Positions 45,134 to 55,615 of a DNA stretch of 64,000 nucleotides are shown here, piece by piece. The notes beneath the pieces were generated by a model that was not told the origin of the DNA, ran no database searches, and saw only the letters and a program-made list of their open reading frames with translations. The DNA is taken from the NCBI GenBank assembly GCA_028281495.1, contig JANQJU010000034.1, positions 52,491 through 116,490 on the forward strand. Reading direction: 5' to 3'. The position numbers and the translations under genes were made by a program. The first letter of the stretch is position 1. Each line of letters starts with the position of its first letter. This stretch comes from SAR324 cluster bacterium. Its GTDB lineage: Bacteria; SAR324; NAC60-12.

Positions 45134-48133
45134 GTGATAGCAGACAAATGGCATTCCAGTATTGTATTCCGGATGATGGGCACGATCGCAATAGTGATGA
45201 CAATTCTGTTCCTATTCGGTCATCTTATTACCATCCACCTCGCAAAACGGAACTTGGAAGAGCAAGGAGCGGAACAATTGACTTTGCAATCCGATTATTT
45301 GCAGGCTCAAATTCAGCAGGCTCAAGATTTGATTACCGAAAAATTGAGACTACGATTTCAGTTACTCCGTCAATTCTCTGCCCTCCCTTTGCAGAGCCGA
45401 AAGGTGGAGCCTGACTCTAAAAATTTAATCGATATTCATCGCAATTCACTCGAACTCGTTATCAATTCGTTGCTCCAAGATGAAGACACCGTCGCTATTT
45501 GGATTCAAGACTGGAATAACAATTACTACGAAGGGTTTATAAAACGAGGGGAAGGATCGATTCAAACGCTTGACGCCGCGCCTGACAAGCATCCTAATTG
45601 GCATCTAATGGAGTCTGCAATTTTCGAGCAAGGCGAACTTTTAGGAACCGTCACGTTGGCGTTCACGTTTCAGCGTCTTGAAGCGATGCGACAGGCTTCA
45701 GATCTTCAACTGTTCAAAGCTTCTCAGGTGATCGAACTTCATAACGAAAGCCAAGGAACGCTACTTGTGATGAACCGGACTTTAGAAGCTTCCCTGTTTT
45801 TCGGAATCCTCATGCTGATGATTTACTGGATTGCACAAAGCACAATCCTCCAACCGTTGCATCGTTTGCGACTCAGCGCCGATCAACTCGCTCAAGGTAA
45901 GCTCAATACAGAAATCGATTCCCAACGAACCGACGAGCTAGGCCTCGTCGCCCAAAGTTTCGCTAAGATGCGGGATGCCATCCATGAGCAAATCGACACG
46001 TTGAAAATGTTGAATCTCACGATTGCCGAACAAAACGAGGAACTGCGTAAAGCCAACAGCCTCAAGGATGAATTCTTGGCGTCCACGTCTCATGAACTAC
46101 GCACGCCACTGCATGGGATTATTGGAATTGCAGAATCTCTTATCGATGGGGTCACTGGGGATTTATCATCTCCAACCCGATCCAATCTTTCCATGATCGT
46201 AAACAGTGGAAAACGCCTTTCTCATTTGATCAATGACATCTTGGATCTTTCGAAGTTGCGGAATCGAGACATCAAACTGAACCGAAAACCTGTCGCTTTG
46301 AAGCCATTGGCCGATATCATTTTGTTGATGTGTCAATCGCTTGTCCGAAGCAAACCGGTTTTGCTTCACAACCGAATCTCAACCGACATCCCCCCAGTGA
46401 ATGCTGATGAAAATCGCCTGCAACAGATTTTATTCAACTTGGTAGACAATGCCATCAAGTATACTAAATCCGGCAACGTGACGGTTTCAGCCATGGTCAA
46501 AGGAGATCAGGTAGAAATCACGGTTGCTGACACCGGAGTCGGCATTCCCAATGAACTACAAGAGCATATCTTTGAAGCGTTTGAGCAAGGAGGAGAGTCG
46601 ATTTCTCGTGAATCGGGGGGGACTGGCTTGGGCTTGAATATCACTCGGAAGCTCATCGAATTGCATGGCAGCTCCATTAAGCTGGAATCGGAAGTGGGGG
46701 TGGGTTCTATGTTTACATTTTCTTTACCAAGTCTGATTCATTCCAAAGACACATCACCGCGTTCCCAAGAGCTGATCGAAGATAAGGCGGGATTTCTAAA
46801 TTCCGATTCCCCACCCCTTTCTTCTGATTCGCACAGAAACATTGACGGCGTGGAGTTGATACGAATGATGTACCCCATTCCCGAAGATGTTGCGACGAAT
46901 CCGATGAAAGCCCAAATCCGACAAGACAGCACTTATACCATCCTGATCGTTGATGACGAACCTGTGAATCTACAAGTTCTGACGAACTATTTATCGTTTC
47001 ATGACTATCATATTGAACAGGCCAACGATGGCAAGCAAGCCTTGGAACTGGTGGAAAAACACAATCCTCATTTGATCTTATTGGATGTGATGATGCCTCA
47101 AATTTCGGGTTATGAGGTTTGCCGCCGTCTACGTCAAAAATACCCTAGAACCGAACTTCCGATTCTATTGCTCACGGCTCGGTCTCAACCTGCGGACGTC
47201 GTTGCCGGATTCGAAGCCGGAGCCAACGACTACCTCACTAAGCCGTTTGCTAAGGAAGAACTACTGGCTCGTATCCACACGCACCTGCATTCTTCTCAAC
47301 TGAATATTGCCTATGGCCGATTCGTGCCTCATCAATTTTTGGAATTGCTCGAAAGCAGTATCATCGATGTACGCCTGGGAGACTGTGTGCAACAGAAGAT
47401 GACTATCTTGTTTTCCGATCTTCGTAGCTTCACTTCCTTTTCTGAAGAGATGTCTCCCCAAGAAAACTTTCAATTTCTCAATGCATTCCTACGGCGGATC
47501 GGACCTTCAATACGGGAACACAACGGTTTCATTGACAAGTTCATTGGGGATTCGATTATGGCGTTGTTTCCACGCAGTGCAGATGATGCAGTCCAAGCGG
47601 GAATTGCCATGATGCAAAAACTGGAAGATTACAATCGGGAACGCATCCGGTATCAACGCCGTCCGCTCCGAATCGGGATTGGCATCAACACAGGGTCGCT
47701 CATGTTGGGGACCATTGGTGAACACAATCGAATGGAAAGTACAGTGATTAGCGATGCCGTGAACCTTGCTTCGCGCATCGAGTCCTTAACCAAACACTAT
47801 GGAGTCAGCTTTCTACTCAGCGAACACACATTCCATGAATTGCGAAAGCCTCACCAATACGGCATGCGTGTCATCGACCGCGTGCAAGTCCGAGGAAAAT
47901 CTCAACCGGTGACACTATGGGATGTATTCGAAGGCGATCCGAATGAGGTGCGTGAACAAAAAGCAGAAGCGTCTCGGTATTTTGAGGAAGCGGTGTCGTT
48001 GTTTCACCTGGGGCAATTTGCCGAAGCGGAAGGGCTGTTTCACAAATATTTGGCCCACTGTCCGGATGATAGAGCATCTCAGCAGTTTTTGGAGCGTTGT
48101 CAGGAAGGGAATCGATCACCCTCCAATCGATGA
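45134..48133 (+). CDS. Fusion of sensor histidine kinase, receiver and adenylate cyclase
   Basis: 999 residues from a GTG start with AAGGGGGCTGT before it. Two helices (about 10-32 and 213-233) frame a sensor domain, with HAMP after. The kinase core has HELRTPLHG with His319 and GTGLGLNI. The receiver has LILLDVMMPQ with Asp near 651. The class III cyclase starts near 750: metal-binding Asp in FSDLRSFT and GDSIMALF, the Lys of FIDKFIGD and the Asp of VISDAVNLASR mark ATP, so cAMP, as substrate. The C-terminus is a short TPR-like tail. It links a membrane signal to cAMP in one chain. Its end overlaps moaA by 18 bases. Confidence 0.92.
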   Translation: MIADKWHSSIVFRMMGTIAIVMTILFLFGHLITIHLAKRNLEEQGAEQLTLQSDYLQAQIQQAQDLITEKLRLRFQLLRQFSALPLQSRKVEPDSKNLIDIHRNSLELVINSLLQDEDTVAIWIQDWNNNYYEGFIKRGEGSIQTLDAAPDKHPNWHLMESAIFEQGELLGTVTLAFTFQRLEAMRQASDLQLFKASQVIELHNESQGTLLVMNRTLEASLFFGILMLMIYWIAQSTILQPLHRLRLSADQLAQGKLNTEIDSQRTDELGLVAQSFAKMRDAIHEQIDTLKMLNLTIAEQNEELRKANSLKDEFLASTSHELRTPLHGIIGIAESLIDGVTGDLSSPTRSNLSMIVNSGKRLSHLINDILDLSKLRNRDIKLNRKPVALKPLADIILLMCQSLVRSKPVLLHNRISTDIPPVNADENRLQQILFNLVDNAIKYTKSGNVTVSAMVKGDQVEITVADTGVGIPNELQEHIFEAFEQGGESISRESGGTGLGLNITRKLIELHGSSIKLESEVGVGSMFTFSLPSLIHSKDTSPRSQELIEDKAGFLNSDSPPLSSDSHRNIDGVELIRMMYPIPEDVATNPMKAQIRQDSTYTILIVDDEPVNLQVLTNYLSFHDYHIEQANDGKQALELVEKHNPHLILLDVMMPQISGYEVCRRLRQKYPRTELPILLLTARSQPADVVAGFEAGANDYLTKPFAKEELLARIHTHLHSSQLNIAYGRFVPHQFLELLESSIIDVRLGDCVQQKMTILFSDLRSFTSFSEEMSPQENFQFLNAFLRRIGPSIREHNGFIDKFIGDSIMALFPRSADDAVQAGIAMMQKLEDYNRERIRYQRRPLRIGIGINTGSLMLGTIGEHNRMESTVISDAVNLASRIESLTKHYGVSFLLSEHTFHELRKPHQYGMRVIDRVQVRGKSQPVTLWDVFEGDPNEVREQKAEASRYFEEAVSLFHLGQFAEAEGLFHKYLAHCPDDRASQQFLERCQEGNRSPSNR

Positions 48134-49084
48134 CATCGCCAATGTGGACCCTGTAAACGTCGCTTTTCGTTTCTGGGACATGGATCGAATGAAACGGGCT
48201 TTCAGCTCTTCGGCAGGATTAGAATCTTCTAAAAGGTCTCGGATGGAAAGTTCTTGAGGATTGCTCAAACATCCCACGAGATTGCCGGTAGCTGTGAGAC
48301 GCATACGGGAGCAGGTCGCACAAAAGGGTTCGCTTTCGTTGGGGATGATTCCAAAAAAACCACCCGGCACTTCAAAACGCATCGCGGTTGAATCAGGAGC
48401 AGCAGAACATGGGTGGTAAGGATAGCGGGTACTGATGCGTTCTAGCATTTCTTCCATTGAGAAAAACCGATCTGGCAACAAATGGGCAGATCCTTCATCT
48501 TTTTTAAAAAGAGGCCCCATCTTCATGAGTTCTAGATATCTTACCTCAATGCCACGAGGGATTGCATAGTCCAGCAATCCAACCACTTCGTCATCGTTTT
48601 CACCGCGTATGACTACGGTATTGAGCTTGACCTTCAGTCCCACATCCAAGGCTCGATCAATCCCTTCAAGGACCATTGGCAATTTGCCTGCTCTCGCCAA
48701 TCTTTTGAATTTTTCAGGATCTAAGGAATCTAGACTCACGTTCACACTTTGAAGCCCTGCTTTTCGCAGGGTTTTCGCCCGTTTTGCCAAAAGATGACCA
48801 TTGGTGGTCAACCCAATGTTAGAAATTCCTAACTCGGAAATCCCATAAATGAGTTCGGCCAAAGGGTGAAACACCAAGGGTTCTCCCCCAGTCACACGGA
48901 CTTTTTCGATACCACAATGGATTTTGAGCAACTCCACCAATTTGAGCATTTCTTGCACTGAAAGTGGATCACGAGAAATTTGATGTCCACCGATGTCTTC
49001 CACGCAGTACACACAAGAGAAATTGCAGGCTTCACCGACAGATATACGGAGTTTGTTAATATTTCTCCCAAACGGATCGATCAT
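48116..49084 (-). CDS. moaA: GTP 3',8-cyclase (molybdenum cofactor)
   Basis: 322 residues from the ATG at 49084, with AAAGGATG ahead. A start at 49132 lacks support. The radical-SAM cluster is CNFSCVYC (Cys20, 24, 27), followed by VTGGEPL. The second cluster is CATC plus a Cys 14 residues later (TGNLVGC), and the chain ends in SSIGG with the double Gly needed for activity. Converts GTP to 3',8-cyclo-GTP. It is separated from the moaD-moeA-moaC operon by the cyclase gene on the opposite strand, with the 3' ends overlapping. Confidence 0.95.
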   Translation of the reverse strand: MIDPFGRNINKLRISVGEACNFSCVYCVEDIGGHQISRDPLSVQEMLKLVELLKIHCGIEKVRVTGGEPLVFHPLAELIYGISELGISNIGLTTNGHLLAKRAKTLRKAGLQSVNVSLDSLDPEKFKRLARAGKLPMVLEGIDRALDVGLKVKLNTVVIRGENDDEVVGLLDYAIPRGIEVRYLELMKMGPLFKKDEGSAHLLPDRFFSMEEMLERISTRYPYHPCSAAPDSTAMRFEVPGGFFGIIPNESEPFCATCSRMRLTATGNLVGCLSNPQELSIRDLLEDSNPAEELKARFIRSMSQKRKATFTGSTLAMSSIGG

Positions 49085-49279
49085 ACCCAAACATCCTTTC
49101 TGCAAAAAAATGATTGTGATTGCTGCTACCAATAAAAATCTGATCCTAGCGGAATTACCGGTTTTTGCAATTCAACGTGGATTGCCAATAGAAAACCCAA
49201 CGAGAGGTGGGACAGACAAAAGAAAATAAATTGGGGAAGGATCAGAGCAAACCAATTTAAGAAGAAGCACTACATGCAA

Positions 49280-50668
49280 TCAGCCACGCGCCTCAGCGTC
49301 TTTGAGTTTTTGGAGGAGTTCTTGATGTTGGGAGAATTCGGCAAGCATCGCCGCGGTCTTGCCGTCTTTATCTTTTTTATAGATATCGGCCCCTTGCTCA
49401 ATTAACAGCTCGACGGTGGCTTGGTGGCCACTAAACGCAGCGGCCATCAGCGCGGTCCAGCCTGAAAATTCATGAGTTTCGTTCACATCCGCACCTTGTC
49501 CGATCAAGAATCGCGCCACTTCAGTATGGCCTCCAGCACACGCCCAGATGAGTGCTGTGCTCCCTCCAATGTCTTCTGAACTGACAGTGGCTCCTGCATT
49601 GATCAACAGTTGCACGATTTCAGAGTTTCCTTCTGACGCTGCCAACATCAGCGCTGTTTTTTCATCCCATTCGCGAGCATTGACATCGGCTCCCCTTTCG
49701 ATGAGCAAAGAGACTGCTTCGGTATGGCCTCGGCGGGACGCCTCCATCAAAGCGGTTTGTTGCAGGTTATCACGAGCGTTGATTTCGGCATTTTGATCCA
49801 GCAACACTTGGATCGCTTCGGTATGGCCTTCTGATGCGGCCCAAAGCAAAGCGGTGTGTTCATTGTCATTTTTCACTTCGACATCGGCACCGTTATCCAG
49901 CAACATTTTCATAGTATCGAGGTCACCATGTGAAGCGGCCCACATCAACGCGGTTTCTGATTCCCAATTGGTGGCGTTGACATCAGCTCCATGCTCAATA
50001 AGCAATGCGACCGTTTCTTTATGCTCTTCATCAGCTGCTAAAATCAGGGCTGTACGTCCGCCGATATCTTCTCGATCCACTTCGGCACCTTGTTCGATCA
50101 AAAGGCGGACAATTTCAACATGTCCTTTATTGGCAGCCAACATCAGAGCAGTCCAACCGCTTTCATTTTGGGTGTGAATCGCAGCGCCACGTTCCATCAA
50201 CAGTCGGGTCGTTTCGATTTTACCTTTATCCACGCTGAATATTAGGGGGGTCCAATCATGTTCGTCTTTGGCTTCTTTTTCAGCCCCTTGTTCGAGAAGG
50301 TACGTGACAATTTCATTGTGTCCGTTGTGCGCCGCTGCCATTAACGCGGTGCGGCCGCGCTCCCCGGAATCGGCATAGTCTCCTTCGTCTTCTAGCATGT
50401 AGTCTACATCGTCTTCGTGTCCCACTTGTTCAAAACCATCCCCTTCTTCTTCAAAACCTTCGATGGCATCAACCCGAGCACCTGCTTCAACAAGCTTCTG
50501 AACGATGTTTAAGTAACCATGTTGTGCTGCCAATATGAGTAACGTCTGTCCACGCTGATCTTTGGCTTCTATTGAGAGACCTTGCTCTATAGCTTTTTCT
50601 ACAGTCTGGATGTTGCCAGTAATTGTTGCCTGAATGAGTGTTGCCTCATTTTCTAACTGTGCTTCCAT
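49280..50668 (-). CDS. Ankyrin-repeat protein
   Basis: 462 residues composed of about 12 full ankyrin repeats of 33 residues with a diverged C-terminal cap (TALMLAAxxGHxEIVxLLIEQGADVNA). The second and third are split by a strongly acidic insertion at about 73-103. No signal peptide or membrane helix, so cytoplasmic unless exported by a dedicated system. Ankyrin stacks bind proteins, and the partner is unknown. CAGGGAGAATTCATT precedes the ATG. It is alone on its strand segment, with 195 bases to moaA. Such proteins are common in host-associated bacteria but also in free-living ones. Confidence 0.9.
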   Translation of the reverse strand: MEAQLENEATLIQATITGNIQTVEKAIEQGLSIEAKDQRGQTLLILAAQHGYLNIVQKLVEAGARVDAIEGFEEEGDGFEQVGHEDDVDYMLEDEGDYADSGERGRTALMAAAHNGHNEIVTYLLEQGAEKEAKDEHDWTPLIFSVDKGKIETTRLLMERGAAIHTQNESGWTALMLAANKGHVEIVRLLIEQGAEVDREDIGGRTALILAADEEHKETVALLIEHGADVNATNWESETALMWAASHGDLDTMKMLLDNGADVEVKNDNEHTALLWAASEGHTEAIQVLLDQNAEINARDNLQQTALMEASRRGHTEAVSLLIERGADVNAREWDEKTALMLAASEGNSEIVQLLINAGATVSSEDIGGSTALIWACAGGHTEVARFLIGQGADVNETHEFSGWTALMAAAFSGHQATVELLIEQGADIYKKDKDGKTAAMLAEFSQHQELLQKLKDAEARG

Positions 50669-50878
50669 AATGAATTCTCCCTGTCAGAAACTCTCTTCTA
50701 TACTTTCCGTTGCTGCGTTCTCGAACGTGGTCAGAGTGACTCGTTTCCTGAAACCCACTGATGGTCAATTTGAACCAAAGATTAACTTTTTACAAATTTC
50801 TCAGAGAACCCGACCAACCAGCCTGCCCGATGATTTTTTAAATATCGGGAAGGGGGCAAATGTTCAAGTTTTGGCCTG

Positions 50879-51937
50879 TCAACTCGCGAAGTCCCCTAAC
50901 ACTTGAAGAAACTTCTTCATGTGGGACGGTTGCCGTATGGCTACGCGAAAAAACGACGTATCTAAGCCTCGAAAATTTTGGCAATCCCGAACCAAGATTC
51001 GGTGGCGTAAACACCGTGCTTCAACTTCCATTGAAGTATATCGGGATGACCGGCACAACAAAAAATTGCACGAACTGGGATAAGTCTTTAACCAATGAAT
51101 GTCCTGCAATTGCTGCTCCAATTTTCGCTTTTCCTGGTGAATTTGTTCTCGAATTGGCCGCACATCCCAAGCAATCAAATCCTGACCAATTTTCTGCGCT
51201 AAACTGTTCACGGACCATAGTGACAGCAGGTCTCTCATTTGTTGTGTCAACCTATGATTTGAAGACAGCAACCATCCGATTCTCAATCCAGGCAACGCAA
51301 ACACCTTTGAAAATGAACGTAAAATCACCACGTTTGGCAAGCGAGAGTGAAGCAGCGAACGTTCTGTTTCGTCCAACACAAATGGCATATAGGATTCATC
51401 GACTACAAATACGATGTCTGGAAATCGTTTGATGAGCGCGAGCAGCCGTTCTCGATTCGACACGGTTCCTGTGGGGTTGTTGGGAAGACATAAAAAGACC
51501 ATGTCCACCCCTGGTAGATCCTCTTCTAACCGGTCTAGATCCCACTGAAAATCTGCATCCTCCCGCAAAGGAAAGTACTGAATTTTCCCTTGATACAAAC
51601 TCAGCACCCGTTCGTATTCTGAATAAGTCGGCGTTGGGACCAAAGCCGTTTTTTTTGCATGTAGGTAAGCGAGCCAATGAAGAAGCTCGGTGGTTCCCGC
51701 TCCTACCACAAACTCTTCAGGTTCGCGGTGGTAATAATCAGCCAAATGAATCCGGAGTGTCTCGGAGGAAGGTTCAGGAAGATGCTGCAAACTTTCAGAA
51801 TGATTCGCTAAGTTTTTTAAGAGTTGTGAAGGAGGGGAGGGCGCAATATTGCTACTGAGGTCGATGAGAGTCGATGGATCGATCTCTAAGCGTCGAGCGA
51901 CTTGATGGATGTTTCCACCGTGTGCATAAAAGTGCAT
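50879..51937 (-). CDS. CobD/HisC-like PLP-dependent aminotransferase or decarboxylase
   Basis: 352 residues of fold-type I aminotransferase class I/II. The start HGGNIHQVARRLEIDPSTLI is the typical threonine-phosphate decarboxylase (CobD) opening. SSNIAP stands where SANINP is usual. Other key parts: LPNNPTG, Asp180 in VVDESY, and the PLP Lys211 in RSFSKVFALPGLR. Either the cobalamin side-chain enzyme or a histidinol-phosphate-type transaminase. No other cobalamin gene is near. It starts 3 bases after the stop of the 1214-residue gene, so co-expression is likely. Confidence 0.8.
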   Translation of the reverse strand: MHFYAHGGNIHQVARRLEIDPSTLIDLSSNIAPSPPSQLLKNLANHSESLQHLPEPSSETLRIHLADYYHREPEEFVVGAGTTELLHWLAYLHAKKTALVPTPTYSEYERVLSLYQGKIQYFPLREDADFQWDLDRLEEDLPGVDMVFLCLPNNPTGTVSNRERLLALIKRFPDIVFVVDESYMPFVLDETERSLLHSRLPNVVILRSFSKVFALPGLRIGWLLSSNHRLTQQMRDLLSLWSVNSLAQKIGQDLIAWDVRPIREQIHQEKRKLEQQLQDIHWLKTYPSSCNFLLCRSSRYTSMEVEARCLRHRILVRDCQNFRGLDTSFFRVAIRQPSHMKKFLQVLGDFAS

Positions 51938-51940
51938 ATG

Positions 51941-54900
51941 TCATTTGATGGGTTGGTTTTCTACAATCAAATCTACCGATTTGTAGAAGTGCGAGGGCTT
52001 GATCAACTTGGAAATTTCTTTTTGTTGAATGGGGTCTAACGTGCTGATGTCGATGTAAAATTGGATGGCATTCCCTCGTAACGACATGACCGCTCGAACA
52101 ATGTTGAGTAAGTAGTCGATTTGCTTCTTTTTCTGACCCTCGGGTGAACACACAATCACTCGCTTTTTGTCCAAAATCTGGTGAATTTTGGCCACTTCCC
52201 GAATCCGTTCTGGCAATGTTTGATGCGTTGCTTGCATCTCTACCTCTTTTTTTTGTTGCTTCACTGAGCCGTCTTCTTGTTTTTCCATCACCTTGATATC
52301 GGTCGTTTGCAGAATGAACGTGTCGCTAAATTCGATCTTAGCATCATGCCCATCGCTACGACGCTCATACAGCTCATCCCGGAGCTTGGAAATAAACCGT
52401 TTTTCACTCGCTCCTAAGCGGATGTCATGGAGCTGCTTTCGCAAACCTTTGAGGTTGCGGGCAATTTTATGGGCGGTTTGTATATCACTTTCGTTGATAT
52501 CCCGTAACGACTTTTCCAGGATTCGAATGAACATCTCCATCATTGACTCCATCTTCGCAACATAGGGAGCCTCTACCTTGGAATACGTCAGCATACGTAC
52601 GATATCCAGAACATCCTGTGCCAGTCCCGCAACCCCGCCCAGTTCCTCTTGAAGTCGTTCGATTTTATGCACCGAAATCGCAAACTCATCGAGTGTGGTG
52701 GCATTGAGTTTTTCATTGGTCAGAATATTTCCCATCTCCTCAGAGCCTTTCAGAATCTTGGAAAAATCGGTAGCTTGTCCACTCACGATGGCTCGACCCA
52801 GACACAATTTTCCTTCATCTGGTACAGACAGTTTCAAATGAGGAGGCAGGATTTTTCCAGGACGCGCGTTTCTCACGGAAGTCGCGGTCAGCACACGATC
52901 CACACACCCGATTGTCAAACTCCGGCTAAAATCCATCCAAATCCGATTGCAACGGCGAATCGCGCGTATCATGCGCATGAGAGGGGGAACTTCTTTGCGT
53001 TGGTCTGCATCTTTCAACGCTTCCGTGTCAAACTCGGTGATGAAGATTCGAGACAATGTGTCCAAATCCTTGATACTTGCTGGGGTTGGCAACAGGCTGT
53101 AACGCACCAACTTTTCTCCCACCAAGAACCCAAAATTGGTCCCAATCATCAACAATTCTCGATATTTCCGAGGAATGAACAATTGCACGCCTTTCGCCGT
53201 AATTTCACCCGTAAAATCCTTGAAATGTTTGGAAGCGGTAAATGCGATGAAATTTTGCAAGTTCTTGTAATAAATCGATTTTTTGAACAGGACCTTCGCT
53301 TCCTTGGAGGAAAGGTTATAAATCCCTTTTTGATACAAGCTCCACAATAAGGTGTTCGGATTTTCGGGTTCTGGGCTTTTGGCAGCGCTGGCTTTCAATT
53401 CCTGGAGCAGTTTAATGAATGTTTTGGCATGCTCTCGATAGACTTTATCGAATGTCTTAAACTCTTCAGGAAGTTCAACTTTATCCTTATTGTTCAACAC
53501 ATCCATTGCCAGGAGCGGATCGACGTTTTCATTGATGGGGCCCCCTTCTTCCCAGCCTTTGTCCATCAAGTTCGCAAGGATGTTTTGGTTGCGAAGAAAT
53601 TTCACCAATTGGTCGCGAGAAATAGGGATGTCGTTCTGCACGACCACGAACTCATAGAGCATTTCAAAGAAGTTCTTCTTATAAGTCCGCATCAAGTGAT
53701 TGATTTTATGGTCAGTGAATTTATTGACCTGGCTTGCCACATACTGCCCTAGCAAGGACGCATAGGATCGAGCCACCAACGCTGGATCATTTTTAAGAGA
53801 CCCGAGTTGCCCTTCATCGCCTTTTTCGAATAAGGTCGCGTCCGCCGTTTCGCGTGGTTTCATGGAGACATTGAGTCCCAATCGCCCTTTCATGAGCATT
53901 CGGGCACAGCCTCGTTCCACGGGGTGCACGCCCTGGGTCCCTAAGTCAAAATGATAATGAATGACTTCGGGTAACGAATGCACAATGTAAACTTGTTCCA
54001 ATTCTTCGAGCTTACGATTTTCGGCCGCATAGATGGCTTTCACGACGGTGTCTTGCACCGAATGCAGAATCTTTTCGTAGGGGAAGATGGTTTCTTTCAA
54101 CCGGAAGGTGATATCGACGAGCTCTTCGCGGTCTACGGGGGTTTGCAACAGATGACGGATCAATTCCATTGGTTTATCCAAGAGCTTGGCCATGTCAGAT
54201 CGTGGATCCCATAGCGCAAACACATCGAAGTTTTTCAATCGCAATTGTGAAAACACTTTACGCGCGACCATTCGTTCCATTTTTTCATTTTCGGAATCTT
54301 TGGAAGGGTCTTCTTTCCGGACTACCTTTGCCGCCGCTCGGGTGAACGATTGCCGCTCATTGCCTCGTTTTTTGTCATCAGCCGCACTCGGTTCTCGTCC
54401 TTTTTTGGCCATTTGGACTAAAAACTTGAAGAACTCGACTCGATCTTGAACAGGCCATTCTTCTTCTTTGCCTTCCACAAATTCTTGCAGCTTCGTGAAG
54501 GTGGGGATGATGGAATGGAATAGGATTTTTTCCACATCCATCTGCTCCGATAAAAAATGGCATCGCCGGTACCAGCTCGGATCCGATTTGATACGTTGCT
54601 GAATCACGATACGGCGGAGGTGCGAGTTGAAATCGCCACGAGTTGAGCGTAATTCTTTGCGGTTTGATTTGTCGCATTCCTGCAGATTCTTATAAATGTA
54701 GCCGCACAACAGCACTTTGTTTTTGACGTTGGTCTGGTCTTCTTCAGCCACATAGGGGAGGAATTCTTGTATCAGCTGAGCCGGATTGATTTCGGCAGTC
54801 ATCGTGTCGAACATTGCTGACAATGCAGAAACGGGTTGCTCTCCTTCTTGAAAAGCTTTCATGAAGTCCAGCACGACTGGCTCGTAACGAGAACAGAGAT

Positions 54901-55585
54901 CAGCCAACAGACATAAATTGATTTTCTCAGGATCGGTCAAGAGGGGCATCGGCTTGCCCCCTTGAATCGTTTTGATTTTCTCTTGGATGGGTTCAGGCAG
55001 GAACGTCAAATCTCCGATAGTTCGCATCGAACTTTGGAAACCAGTACGTCGTTTTGGGCGGTCTAATAAACTGGTTTTCAGATCTTGATCCGCATCGATC
55101 ATGGGCGGAATCCGTTTGAACTCCAAATCCACACCAGCTTGCAATTGACGTTGAATTGCCGCACTGGCTCCACAAATCATGACAGACCGCAGATTGTGAA
55201 ACAACTCCTTCATTACCAATGGCACGATCATCGGTTCGTCTTTGATCCGATCAATCTTTAACAACATCACACTGTTGGGCTGTTGCAATAGACTATTCTG
55301 CCATCGACGAACCCCGTAAAGATCAGCGCATGGGTTGATGGGGCGGGGGGCTTCTTGCTTATTCTTTTGCTGCTTGGAAGACTTTTGACGTTGAGTGACT
55401 TTGATCTCTGAGATTTCGCCGCTGAAATTGTCCTGGTTGAACACTCTCAGGAATTCTTGGGCATCTGCGGAATCTGAACAATGATAATTCGAGAGGAAGC
55501 GCACTTTGTATTGACGCTTCTTCGGCCCTTCGCCTCCTGAACTCGCTTCTTTACTTGCCTGCTGTTCCGCCGGTGGTGTGGCCAT
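51941..55585 (-). CDS. Large cytoplasmic protein of unknown family
   Basis: 1214 residues. I do not recognise it. No signal peptide, membrane helix, Walker motif or zinc cluster is visible. It opens with a low-complexity segment (PPAEQQASKEASSGG), then a short alpha/beta region (residues 25-65) and long helical stretches. Charged low-complexity runs occur at about 400-440. The last 90 residues (KRVIVCSPEGQKKKQIDYLL onward) look like a small alpha/beta domain. I chose the ATG at 55585 because GGAG lies nine bases before it. An ATG at 55600 has no ribosome site. It sits between lysA (30 bases) and the cobD-like gene (3 bases). Confidence 0.75.
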   Translation of the reverse strand: MATPPAEQQASKEASSGGEGPKKRQYKVRFLSNYHCSDSADAQEFLRVFNQDNFSGEISEIKVTQRQKSSKQQKNKQEAPRPINPCADLYGVRRWQNSLLQQPNSVMLLKIDRIKDEPMIVPLVMKELFHNLRSVMICGASAAIQRQLQAGVDLEFKRIPPMIDADQDLKTSLLDRPKRRTGFQSSMRTIGDLTFLPEPIQEKIKTIQGGKPMPLLTDPEKINLCLLADLCSRYEPVVLDFMKAFQEGEQPVSALSAMFDTMTAEINPAQLIQEFLPYVAEEDQTNVKNKVLLCGYIYKNLQECDKSNRKELRSTRGDFNSHLRRIVIQQRIKSDPSWYRRCHFLSEQMDVEKILFHSIIPTFTKLQEFVEGKEEEWPVQDRVEFFKFLVQMAKKGREPSAADDKKRGNERQSFTRAAAKVVRKEDPSKDSENEKMERMVARKVFSQLRLKNFDVFALWDPRSDMAKLLDKPMELIRHLLQTPVDREELVDITFRLKETIFPYEKILHSVQDTVVKAIYAAENRKLEELEQVYIVHSLPEVIHYHFDLGTQGVHPVERGCARMLMKGRLGLNVSMKPRETADATLFEKGDEGQLGSLKNDPALVARSYASLLGQYVASQVNKFTDHKINHLMRTYKKNFFEMLYEFVVVQNDIPISRDQLVKFLRNQNILANLMDKGWEEGGPINENVDPLLAMDVLNNKDKVELPEEFKTFDKVYREHAKTFIKLLQELKASAAKSPEPENPNTLLWSLYQKGIYNLSSKEAKVLFKKSIYYKNLQNFIAFTASKHFKDFTGEITAKGVQLFIPRKYRELLMIGTNFGFLVGEKLVRYSLLPTPASIKDLDTLSRIFITEFDTEALKDADQRKEVPPLMRMIRAIRRCNRIWMDFSRSLTIGCVDRVLTATSVRNARPGKILPPHLKLSVPDEGKLCLGRAIVSGQATDFSKILKGSEEMGNILTNEKLNATTLDEFAISVHKIERLQEELGGVAGLAQDVLDIVRMLTYSKVEAPYVAKMESMMEMFIRILEKSLRDINESDIQTAHKIARNLKGLRKQLHDIRLGASEKRFISKLRDELYERRSDGHDAKIEFSDTFILQTTDIKVMEKQEDGSVKQQKKEVEMQATHQTLPERIREVAKIHQILDKKRVIVCSPEGQKKKQIDYLLNIVRAVMSLRGNAIQFYIDISTLDPIQQKEISKLIKPSHFYKSVDLIVENQPIK

Positions 55586-55615
55586 AGACCGCGACTCCAT
55601 ACAAAATGAAATTCT

